NCBI GenBank assembly: GCA_930367205.1
Contig: OV884015.1
Coordinates: forward strand, 80,057,341 to 80,121,340
Direction of reading: 5' to 3'
DNA from: Acanthosoma haemorrhoidale
Lineage: Eukaryota > Arthropoda > Insecta > Hemiptera > Acanthosomatidae
Length of the DNA: 64,000 nt
The translations under genes and the position numbers were made by a program. Position 1 is the first letter of the stretch; every line of letters begins with the position of its first letter. Positions 54,276 through 64,000 of this stretch are shown here, one piece after another. The notes below the pieces were generated by a model that saw nothing but the letters and a program-made list of their open reading frames with translations, ran no database searches and was not told the DNA's origin.

Positions 54276-57045
54276 TCAAACACATGGTTTTCACCTTCCT
54301 CACCTACGAAAGAGGATACTAGCCAGTGGATGCTGACGAAGAGCGCGAGATCCTCATACGCTCAGTACTTGATTGAAGAAACTAGTCATTTCCAGGACTA
54401 CCACTGTCACAGATTTATAGCACGTCACGAGACTAGTGCCGTTTCAGTATCCGAGGAGGATTATAGGGATGAGTGGTGCAGTGCACTGCCTGTGCTACGG
54501 GATTAGGGTGGTTGGATAGGTTACTATGGAATATCATGAACTTGGAAGGGATTAGTTCAAGAATGTAAGGTATATTAAGATCGTTATGAAGGGTTTTGTT
54601 GCTGACGTAATAAAGGGTATTTACTATTGTTCTCAGGACTTTTGATTGAAAGGATTGGATACGCTTGATGTTCGACTTTTTTGCTGTCCCTCATAGCTCT
54701 ATTCCGTATGTCCAGATTGGCTTTTGAAGAATAACTTTGTAGATTAGTAATTTATTTTCTGTACAGTTGTCCAAAGCGTCTGTTTAGTTCTTGTCTTTTT
54801 AGCCTCGTATGTGGGTTCCAGGTCAGTCGTTTGTCGAGATGGAAGACTAAGTATAAGTACCGTACTGCCTTGGATACAGGGAGAGGAAAGGAATCAAAAT
54901 AAACTATTGGACAAGACTTGCGACGGAGGGTGAAGGTAATGTGGGAGCATTTTGCTTCATTAACTTTGATCCGCCATTGGATGCACCGATACTCAAACTC
55001 ATCAAGGTGTTTTTGAAGGTTATGGGATGCTATGTCCGGGGTCTGGGGGATGACAAGACTGCAGTGTCATCTGCAATTGTGCAAATGCCAAGAAGGTATT
55101 GGGGGTAGAGCGGACATCAGCGGTGTATAGGTTATTGTATAGGACATTGCCCTGTGGAACTCCTGCTTTTAAGGGATAGTAGTTGGAATATTCTAAACCA
55201 CAGCGGACTTAAAAGAAGCGGTTTGAAAGGTACGACTTTAGGATAAGGAAAAGGGTCTGTGGTAAATATCTTTTGAGCTTGTAAAGCAAACCTGCGTTCC
55301 AAACCCTGTCAAAAGCTTAAGCATGTCCAGCAATGTACCAGTGCAATTCTGTTTGGTTTCAAGGACTGAGGAAATGTGATCAACTACGCGAAGGTCTTGT
55401 TGAGTAGTAGATTGTCGTTGACCGAAACCAAACTGGTGTGAAGAAAAAGGTTTTTGGATTTAACAATTGGAAGTAGACGTTTTAATAGTAGTTTTTCAAA
55501 TATTTTTAAAAGGATAGGGAGTAGACTAATTGGAGGTTAAGAGGAGGCATCATTTGGTGGTTTACCATCTTCGGTGAATACGTCAATAATGAAATGTTTC
55601 CAGAGGAGAGGAAAGTGTGCCGTTCGGGTAATGCAATTATAAATGTAGGCTAGGAAGATTATGGCTTTAGGAGGAAGTTTTTTGAGAATTCGAGGAGTAA
55701 GGAGATCATATCCAGGGGATTTTCGGTAAGGTAAGTATTTCAGAAGGTATTTGACCTCAGGTGAAGTGAGAAAATCTTCAACAGTTGTGCTGTGAGTATG
55801 GTTTTGATGAGAAAGGTGAGGTGTCAAAGTATAGGAAAGACGTATTGGGAAATACGTTTAGGTATTTTTTAGCTACAGTCCACAAAGAGTTATCGTCGGT
55901 AGACAGAGAGAAGAAGAACGGAAGGATGCCAATTGCCGCTTCACCAATCTGCAGTACTGATTGTACGAGCGGCGATAAGCAGGATGTGTTGGGATATTTG
56001 CCACACGGTTTTGGAGTGGCGTTTGGATTGGATTATGTCTTTGAGATGTTAAGGTTTACGATTTTGATTGTGAATTTTTGGATGGTGGTGGGGTGATGAT
56101 GCCTCCCAAGCCGACCCATGGTTCATAGCAGTGAAATAATGCACTGCATCGTCTAGTTCTTGGTATGTTTTCTGGGACACTTTAAGGTCCATGGAATATG
56201 TAAGAAGCAGGCGGAATTGGTCCCAATTGACTGGGCCCCTAATAAATGAAGGAGGAGGCAGTTTGTGAATTGCTCTTAGGGAACTGGTTAATAATAAAGG
56301 GCTATGATGATGGGAGGTCAGAAGTCAAGGAGATCAGGATTCCGGTTGGGATCAGATGGCCAATAGGTGGCTGTGTCAGGAGTGATAGTGGAGCAATGTT
56401 TCCGTGTGAGTGCAGACAGCAAAGCACGTCCTCGTGTATTAGTGGATCTTGACCCCCAGTGTTGGTGCTTTGCTATAAAGTTCCCACCTACAAGGAAACG
56501 ATGTCCGATGGAGTCTAGAATGGAAATGAATTGGGAATTGGAAATGGATTATTGGGAGGGCAGTAAACTGATACTAGAGTAAGGGGGAAAGTGAAGGTGC
56601 TGATTGACACCACAGTGGACTGAAGGAAATATTGTGATACCAAAGGAACTATGTGATGGGAAATGGAGTTATGGATAATGCCACCTGCATGAGCTCTTCC
56701 ATCTGGGTGTCATTTCGATAACTCTGGTACTGTCGAACAGTAAATAGTCGTTTACTTGTAAGTCTTGTTTCAGTAATAAGAGCTACTTCGATGTTCTTGT
56801 CGTGAAGTAGTCAGTTTGTTAGTGTGGGTGCGACCACCATTCGCATTCCAAAGGAGAATGAATAAGGAGGCAGAAGGATCCACTTATGGATTTTGTTTAA
56901 CGAGGATAAGGTAGGAGACAAGATTTGTAAGAAGAAAAATGAGACTGAAGGCCTCAAATTTCTGGCTGGGCCGCTTCTTGTTGCTTGTTTCTCCTCTTCT
57001 GGCCGACGGCGTTGTTCGCTCCTGGACTTCAGCGTTCTTCTAATG
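54276..57045 (-). mobile_element. LINE-A copy, 2.8 kb, truncated at both ends
   Basis: The reverse complement follows the plus-strand LINE-A from gag (near 57040, equivalent to 45425) through endonuclease, RT (for example VEDFLTSPEVKYLLKYLPYRK, 55827-55537) and into the 3' untranslated region, stopping near 54276 without the tail. Many frameshifts. All plus-strand frames in this interval are incidental. Confidence 0.75.
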
Positions 57046-57620
57046 AGTTATGAATATGGAATGAGTTTGGATCAATTAAATAAAGGCAAATTGTAAAAAT
57101 CAACAAAAATTATTTAGTACACTTTTCTTCACCTGGTGGTTGGAGGGATAATTTAAGCACTGGTTTGAACGAACATTTTGTAGAGTCGTAAAGTCTCCAC
57201 GTCTTCAATCATGAAAGTATTATATTTTATGAATACTAAACTATTTAAGAAAAAAAAACATGTACTAGATTAAATTAAATTATGAAAATGGAATTGAATA
57301 TTGAAAATGAAGACGCACTTTCAACAACATTTTTTCATTGTCATTAATTATTCCGGGACTAAATTTAATTTCTTCTTTAGCGTGAGATAGAATCTTACAT
57401 AATAATCGATAAAATAACTAGCAATAATTGAGCTGTCCATTTTTTCATGTATCGAGATATTTAAGGGTTTGCGTTTGAGTTAATTTAAAAATATTGGCAA
57501 ACGTTAATATATTCCAGTGATGTTTTTAACACTATACACCTTTTAAATTTTATTATGAAATACTAATTATTATAATTATTTAAAAAATAAACCATTATGA
57601 GACAATTTTTAGCTCCAAAT

Positions 57621-57648
57621 GGACTTATACCACTTTCAAAAATAACAT
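57621..57648. repeat. 28-bp motif left of the transposase-like gene
   Basis: GGACTTATACCACTTTCAAA and the following AATAACAT recur at 60259-60286 with 27 of 28 matches in the same orientation. A weaker copy (GACTTATTTCACTTTCAAAA) lies at about 60089. These three copies bracket the transposase-like pseudogene. Confidence 0.6.
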
Positions 57649-57985
57649 ATAATAAGAAATAAAAACAAGAGTAAATTAAAGTCCATATTTTTATAGACAT
57701 TAGCTTTACCCAAATGGATTTTCAATGTAAAAAAATAATAATTAAAATGAAGACATTGAAATACACGAGTAACCAAGTTTATTAAGAATTAATTTCAGTT
57801 ATATTAAAAAGGCGATATAAATAAACAAGCGTAAAATGTAAATTACTTCATTAAGATAACAAAAAAATATTATATTTTAAACTTAATTCTCCTTTACAGT
57901 TAGCATATTGAAGTATTCATGGTAAATAGGTAGAATGTAAGGCATTAAACTCATCATATTTCACTTTTGTTATAGGTTTTGAGTT

Positions 57986-59641
57986 TTATACAGTGGTAAT
58001 TTTGCTGAGATTTTTAGGTCTTCCTTTTTTTCCATATAAAATAATTATTTTAAATGGAGTATTTTCTTCCATACTCGTTTTGTAAAAAAATTTGTGCGGT
58101 TCATCCCTTTTAAACCTCATCCAACATATTTTCAGCAACTTTACAAATTCTCCGTCCGTATTTTTTTTCCTGTTTGATATTGCCTCTTCTAGAGATTTGG
58201 TTGAGACAAAATCTTCTCTTTTCGGTTCATACAAAATGAAGCTATTTTTTTTTCGTCAAGTCTTTATGGCATTATAATAGTCTTGAGCAGTATTTAACTG
58301 ATCCTTTTTCTTTAATACTGTTTCCACAATTCCAAAATCTCTGTCGTTTGGAAGAAATGAATGACCCAACAACAAAAATTTGTGGTCAATACCGTTTATC
58401 AGCTGATTGAACAATCCTTAAACACATCAATGCGAGCTTAATATTTCGGTTTTGTCCCGGTACACATGTCACTGTCTGCTACAATATGATCTTGGGTAAC
58501 ATTCTGAATGTGCTTCAGGCAGCAAGATGGTATTTCTTCCGCGCCTCTAGATGCTACAGTTTCTTCCCATGTATACATATGAATTCTGTTATCATGAAAA
58601 TTATGGAAACCTTCATTAAGAACATACATATTTCGCTTATAGTACGCAACAGAAACTGATAATTTGGGATATGGAAGTGCCTTTTGTAGATCCCAGGAAA
58701 ATGAGAAATATTTATCTGGGTTCGTTGATGCTAAGTTTTGATCTTCTTTTAAAGGTTTTAGAGCCAGTTCTGCATTGCTTAAATGTATGCTATGTTCTTC
58801 TAGAAGGCTGCTTTTTTCATTAAGGTCTTTGGTAGCTTTAATTTTCATATTTAGGAAATCGCATTTTTGACATGTATCTTTATGTGGGTGATGAAAACTT
58901 AAATTAAAAATTTTTCTATATATTTGCTCGCTGAGAAATGTTGTATTATTCTCTTCGCACTTTTCGACATACAAGTTGTACATTTTTCTTAAGCTTTCAT
59001 AGAGTGGGAAATTTATTATATGATCTTTTGCGGCATCCACTAGTTTCTCATCACTCTTTCTGCAAGATCCTTTCATTTTTCCACGTAAGTCTTTTCCTAT
59101 TACCGTTGCTTTGAGAGCCCTATGTAGTCTGCCTATAGTTATATCAAATGTTTCTATAAAGAGCTTTTTACATACCGCAATGCTTTCTCTTTCCATATTA
59201 AAAAAGTATTTATAAGTTCAGTCTCTGGCTGATCCCTTAAAATTTCTGCCTATTCTTCTTTTTATTGGCGTACGCATAGTAGATGCACACAAGAATGTAT
59301 TTAACTTGTTAAAATCCCCCATTTCCCAAAATAAATTAAGGATATTCACTTTCTGTAATACGATTCTTGCACACTTTCTTACATTTGCAATCCTTACTTT
59401 CGAATTTCTTAACAGGAATAATATTTCCAGTTTTTGTATAATATTTTTCGCCTTTATTTCTTTTACTTTCCCTAATTTTCTGATCATTATTTTCATAATG
59501 TGATCGAAAATTAGAAACATCGTCTTCGTCAGTCGTTGAATCAATTAATTCCAAAATTCTAATTCTCTTCTTAGTATTTAGCAATCTTAATACTGCTTTC
59601 TTTGCCCAATTCATAAATTCGTCTTCTTTTTCAATACGCAT
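57986..59641 (-). pseudogene. Frameshifted transposase-like gene
   Basis: The minus-strand segments read in order: 59641-59336 (acidic N-terminus, then KDCKCKKVCKNRI), 59544-59218 in another frame (FWEMGDFNKLNTFL), 59196-58438 (252 codons with PHKDTCQKCDFLNMK, KYFSFSWDLQKALPYPKLSV, YYKRNMYVLNEGFHNFHDN, ETVASRGAEEIPSCCLKH and a VADSDMCTG end), then FLLLGHSFLPNDRDFG after a frameshift, and 58234-57986 (C-terminus with IILYGKKGRPKNLS). This order is that of a multi-copy, transposase-like family seen in many arthropod genomes. The conserved Asp of the SD-C-G segment and the GHSFLPND segment look catalytic in style. I do not assign the superfamily. At least three frame breaks make it a pseudogene. 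Confidence 0.65.
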
Positions 59642-60353
59642 GGGTCTTATTTCTAAAACAGTATAGGATATTTATCAATATCCCCGGGGAAAAAAATTTA
59701 CTCTTACTTACCAACATCACTATCAGAACAAATATACATTATTATCGTCTTTTATATAGGTATTTAACAACTGTATGAAATAATATTTATCTTAAACTTT
59801 GATTTTCAGCTTCAATAACAATCATATTTGAATACTCACAATGCAATCTATTAGTATAAGAAACCCAAACCAAAGAATAGGACTTGCGAAAGAAAACTAA
59901 ACAAAATCAGTTAAATTAATGCTTACCATTTCATCTGAGCTATAATACTGTTATCTTGTAAACATAGTCGCTTTTAATACGCTAGCACTAGCTAAGTAAT
60001 ATCTGCTAAAGCGCAGTGTTCACTGAAGTTGTAATAATGAATAATAATTGCAATAAGAAAGTTGTTTTAATTAAAATAATTAGGAATTGACTTATTTCAC
60101 TTTCAAAAAAAATACTTTTGCGTTAACATTTTATTGCCAAAATTCTTTTGTTAATTTTATGAGAAAAACATACTCTATTGAATGTATGATTATAAATATG
60201 GAGAGAAGATGTCTATATCTTACTGAAATTACCGTTAACTCATTTTTTTAAAAAAAGTGGACTTATACCACTTTCAAAAACAACATCTTAATTGACGAAA
60301 CGCTTTTTGTTATGTAATCTTTTATACATGAAGGGGCTTCATATGTATATATA
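59642..60353. other. AT-rich flank of the transposase-like gene
   Basis: No reading frame. Contains two copies of the 28-bp motif described at 57621 (60259-60286 clear, about 60089 weak), so it probably includes the 5' end of the same element. Confidence 0.35.
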
Positions 60354-60354
60354 T

Positions 60355-60855
60355 GTTATGGCTAGTGGTAAGACATTGTTAAGCCTAATACCACAGGGCC
60401 TAATGTAAACAAAGCCTGGGTTTTGATAGAGGATGAGAACAGAATAAAGCCAGTTAACAATCGAACCTGTGTGCATTATTACCATCTATATTCTCTCTTT
60501 TTCTTTGATTGTCTACTTTTACTATTACTATATGAGTAATATATAATAGTATTTATGTGAATATGTATGTAATGAAAGAGTTCTCTCTTTAACTTGAATT
60601 TGCCGCGCTGCTTCCACTGGCTGCCACCAGATGGAGCAGCAATCAGATAGAGAAGGTTATGTGAGGTAACAGAACATGTAAATAAAGAGGTGATAGTTAT
60701 AAGCTGTAATTGTCGTTTCTTTGTTTACAGGTAAGATTGTGTAAATCAATATGAATAATTGGTATAATACAATATATAGTGAATAAAATTGCTAACTTTG
60801 TTAACAGAGAAACTGATTTCAGTTTATTCACTCCACCTTCAATAATTGTCTTACA
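60355..60855 (+). mobile_element. Possible solo LTR
   Basis: About 500 bp starting TGTTATGGCTAG and ending GTCTTACA, with an internal AATAAAG near 60685 and CTCTCTTT stretches, set in TATATA-rich flanks (TGTATATATA on both sides). TG...CA ends fit an LTR, but the flanks are simple repeats, so a target-site duplication cannot be judged, and no coding part of a retroelement is nearby. Confidence 0.25.
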
Positions 60856-63632
60856 TGTATATATATATATTAGATAAATCTATTTTCAAACCAAAAATAT
60901 TACAATAATTTTTAAAAAAATATTGAATTCGGCTAGAAGTATCTATTTCTAATGTTAGCTATCAAATAATATTTTTTCATTGCCTTGTTTGATGTGGTCT
61001 GAAGCATGATAAAAAATCAAAATTTTTAAAAGCTTCAGATACTGTTAAAACGTTTTGTGGACTATACATTGAAACTTTAATAAATTAAATAATTTTTATG
61101 ATTATTAACACAGAACATACTTGTATACAGACCTTCTTTTGTCTTCTTTCAGAGTCGACAATTATTATGTTTTTTATTGCAGTCTGCGGTGAGATGGCAT
61201 TCGCATAATAATTGTTAGAATAAACAGTAGATATTCAGACATTTATTTTTACTTTACCCTTCCGCGAAGTAGATATTACCTCAGAAAACTAATAACTTTC
61301 GATTCCTAATGGTGTGTAAACAAACAAAAGTGATTTTGAATGGAGAGGTGGGCGATCCTTTGTTTGCCCGATTACATCCTTTAGATCTGAACAAACATAA
61401 CAAACGATACCTGTACTCCGTTTTCACATAGATTAAGTATTGCTATATAGAACGGCATACGAACATGAAGCAAATATTCATTGACAGCAATGCAGTATTA
61501 AACTGAGCCATCGGTTGCAATTAACAGCCCGTGTGATTTGTACACCTAAGCTCGTTAACAGGGCTGAGTTCAGCGGGCTACCTTATGCAATTTCCGTCAA
61601 GCAACAGGCAAACAGCATTGGGAAAAACTGTTTGGTTAGTTTTCTGTGGGGGTAATTATTTATAATGGCTTCATGGGACATTTCTATTGTTGCTTCTCCA
61701 TTCAGGCAGGCTTATCACTTACTAACTAGGCGCGATTTAAAAACTATTAAGTGCTAATTCACAGTTGAGTGCTTGAGATGTGTTTCCGGCGAGTGGTCTT
61801 CTAGTAATGCGTTTTAGCTCTGCTATTGTTACAGGATTTTATAAATTGACGTGCTCTGCTCTGGCTAATAGCATTAATAATTCATCGAATGGATATTTAG
61901 CCAGCTCAATTATCATTCGATACCGAAATCATGAATAGATAACTGAAGTTTTCTTGTCTCAAAGACTCAATTTCCGTGTCAAACTTTCATACAGTTTTTT
62001 TTTTTTTTTGGATACCATGTTTTGTATTTTAGGTTTGGCGCTCTGTTGTCTGTTTTAGAACCCCTAAAAAAGATTCAATCCTGTTTGAATTAAAAAAAAT
62101 GAGATTAAAAATCCCCCAAATTCAATAACGAGACGAGTGCAAAAATAACTGCAAACCATGAGAAAGTTTAACTAACCAACTAGGTTTGATATATTCCTCA
62201 CATGAGAGTGGAGGGTTGTCGCCTGGGTTCACTCAACTTCTTGAGATAACTTGAGTAGCTAATTCAGTAATGAATTGGCGTCTCCCGTCTAAAATAAACG
62301 AACTAAAGCTGGCTTAGCGCAAACCACTGTGCCACCTACCAAGTACGGCACAATCTTGACTGCCCTTGTAATTTCGGAGGTCATGCACCATAGATTTTAA
62401 AGACAGAATAGATTGACCTCTCACCCAGCGGTGTGTTCGCGAGGTGATGAAACATATACGCAGTATACACTTCTGTATACAGTTCTCTTTCTAATTTGAA
62501 ATATATTACCAGTAGTGTTAATATTTCCTTTCTCAGTGTTATTTAGAATAGTATCTAAAGATATAGAATTAGTGTAATTAACAATGTTTAGAAATTCAAC
62601 AGAAAAATATCCTGACTTTTAAATAGATTAAAATGTATATGTTATTTATTCATGCTTCTGGCGTGTATCCCTTGTAGATAATGGAACGAAATTAGTTGTT
62701 AAATCCTAAAATTTATATTTATAGTTTTTATTAGTCGACTATATAGATTTTACTAGCTATAAATCGATAATTTCGACTGTATAGCCATAATTTATTAACT
62801 TGGTAATAAATGGTTTAACGTAAAGCATTGAAATCAAGGAGGCTATGAAAAAATTTCATATTTAATGGAGAAGCTCCATTATAGCAACTCAGACTCAGCA
62901 AACGGAGAAGGGACAAGTTGTGATTATACCTTAATCCTTCAATCTCCATTTGTGAAAAGAAAGGGACCATATTTAGGAACATATTAAGTAAATATTGTGT
63001 ACATTGAACTGTGTCTTTATATATAGAAAAAGTTTGCTGACTCGGGCCTTCATGGCACTGGCCTGAACCAGTTTAAACTAAAAGACTACATTGTTGTTGT
63101 TTTTTATATCGTCATGCTATTGTAAAGGCAGTGAACCTCCAGGGGTGGGAGCATGAGCCCTTTCCCAAGGGAGCTTGGGCTACCACTAGGTGGGAGGAAC
63201 TGATGTGGCTATGGATGTCCATACTATATCTCTCCCATGTGTAGAATGTGTACCTATAAATTACACTGATTACAGTGTTACTATTTTGTTGAATGCGTTT
63301 CATTTAGTATCTCCTCCTTAGGAGTTCTACGATTAGACAATAGTTTGGCTGAAGATAATTGATGTTGGCCAGGCTAGTATTTAACACGGGCCATTCTCAG
63401 GGGATCAGGATGTCTTCGCTTTTAATCTCGGTTCTGTCACATTTTTTTGTTTGGCTTATAATAATCCAAACCGTGACATTGCGTCCACCTGATTAGGTTT
63501 GAATGGTAGTATAAAAAAATAGAAATTTTATTAACAAAATATATTTATAATACTGATTATTTCATTATAAAAAATATACATACAAAATGGCTTGTTTGGG
63601 GTAGTTTTGGTACGGATATATACAGACATAGT
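60856..63632. other. Intergenic DNA and 3' region of the Gly-rich gene
   Basis: No gene recognised. A TRGCNNAGYNGG-like box (minus strand, about 62327-62343) hints at a tRNA-like sequence, but no partner B box follows. TTTATT at 63527-63532 is a possible polyadenylation signal (AATAAA, minus strand) for the glycine-rich gene at 63633. Confidence 0.35.
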
Positions 63633-64000
63633 TTACCACCATCCACTGCTTCCACCATGTCCTCCGTATCCACCACCATAGCTGCCGCCTCCGTAGCCAC
63701 CTCCGTAGCCACCTCCAAGACCTCCCTTCCATCCGGAGTAGCCAGAGGATATCTTGTAGGATGGCCTCCATCCGCTGCTGTATCCACCGCTGTACCCACC
63801 ACCGCTCTTCCACGGGTTCCATCCGCTGCTGTAGCCACCGCCTCCGTATCCGCCGCTTCCGTAGCCACCTCCATAGCCACTCTTCCAACCGCCTCCGTAA
63901 CCACCGCTGCTGTAGCCACTGCCTCCACTATAACCACCATAGCCTCCTTTCCAGCCGCCGCCTCCGTAGCCGCCACCACCATATCCTCCTAGACCGCTCT
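63633..64000 (-). CDS. Gly/Tyr-rich cuticle-type protein, 5' end beyond window
   Basis: In the minus frame ending at the TAA (63635-63633) the DNA encodes 121 residues built from GGYGGGGYGGGG, GYSSGW, WKSGYGGGYGSGGYGG and GGSYGGGYGGHGGSSGWW units, rich in Gly, Tyr, Ser and Trp. Codon use within the repeats is biased to GGA, GGC, GGT, TAC and AGC. This is the composition of insect glycine-rich cuticular, chorion or adhesive secreted proteins. The N-terminus with the expected signal peptide lies past 64000. Longer open frames in the other two minus frames and on the plus strand (Ala/Val-rich and Arg/Trp-rich) arise from the same repeats and have no family resemblance. Identity beyond the class is not determinable. 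Confidence 0.8.
   Translation of the reverse strand, partial: SGLGGYGGGGYGGGGWKGGYGGYSGGSGYSSGGYGGGWKSGYGGGYGSGGYGGGGYSSGWNPWKSGGGYSGGYSSGWRPSYKISSGYSGWKGGLGGGYGGGYGGGSYGGGYGGHGGSSGWW

Noticed and set aside
62320..62350. tRNA-like A box (TGGCACAGTGG) on the minus strand
   Set aside because: No matching B box at the right distance on the same strand and no cloverleaf; not enough for a tRNA or SINE call.
63557..63992. Long Ala/Val-rich, Arg/Trp-rich and Ser/Thr-rich frames at the window end
   Set aside because: They are other-frame readings of the Gly/Tyr-rich repeat; only the frame ending at 63633 gives a coherent cuticle-type protein.

Overview
The window looks like nuclear DNA from an insect, possibly a hemipteran (order is inference). 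It is AT-rich, with GT-AG introns, long repeat-filled introns, nested genes, 5'-truncated LINE copies with target-site duplications, and glycine-rich cuticle-like secreted proteins. There are no operons, CRISPR arrays or bacterial signals, and I could support no tRNA or rRNA gene.

Layout. (1) 1351-7027 (+): a complete seven-exon fructose-1,6-bisphosphatase gene (336 aa, all catalytic residues present). (2) 7028-14440: intergenic, with a THAP-domain scrap and a decayed transposon-related gene that carries a tiny poly(A) retroposon. (3) 14441-32880 (+): a second FBPase-family gene with the same seven-exon structure and intron phases. Its reading frame is intact over 417 codons, but most metal- and substrate-binding residues are replaced, so it looks like a pseudoenzyme. 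Two same-strand genes sit inside its introns: a C2H2 plus Myb/SANT-like gene in intron 5 (three exons, 325 aa) and an intronless PRMT1 in intron 6 (378 aa). (4) 34378-41767 (-): a secreted Gly/Pro-rich protein. Its signal-peptide start lies on a 12-nt coding exon 6.5 kb from the main exon, and the intervening intron holds many transposons, including an internally deleted mariner-like element with intact inverted repeats. (5) 45.1-57.0 kb: dominated by two Jockey-like non-LTR families, called LINE-A and LINE-B here, with copies in both orientations. (6) 58.0-59.6 kb (-): a frameshifted transposase-like gene. (7) 63633 to the window end (-): the C-terminal part of a Gly/Tyr-rich cuticle-type protein, in a frame that has no start codon inside the window.

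The clearest unusual points are these: the intact but catalytically stripped FBPase paralogue hosting two nested genes; a compound rearrangement in FBPase intron 4, where a 98-bp inverted repeat encloses an exact 102-bp copy of intron 6; and two miniature LINE insertions (66 and 89 bp) with target-site duplications, which consist only of the LINE 3' tail and share a predicted stem-loop.
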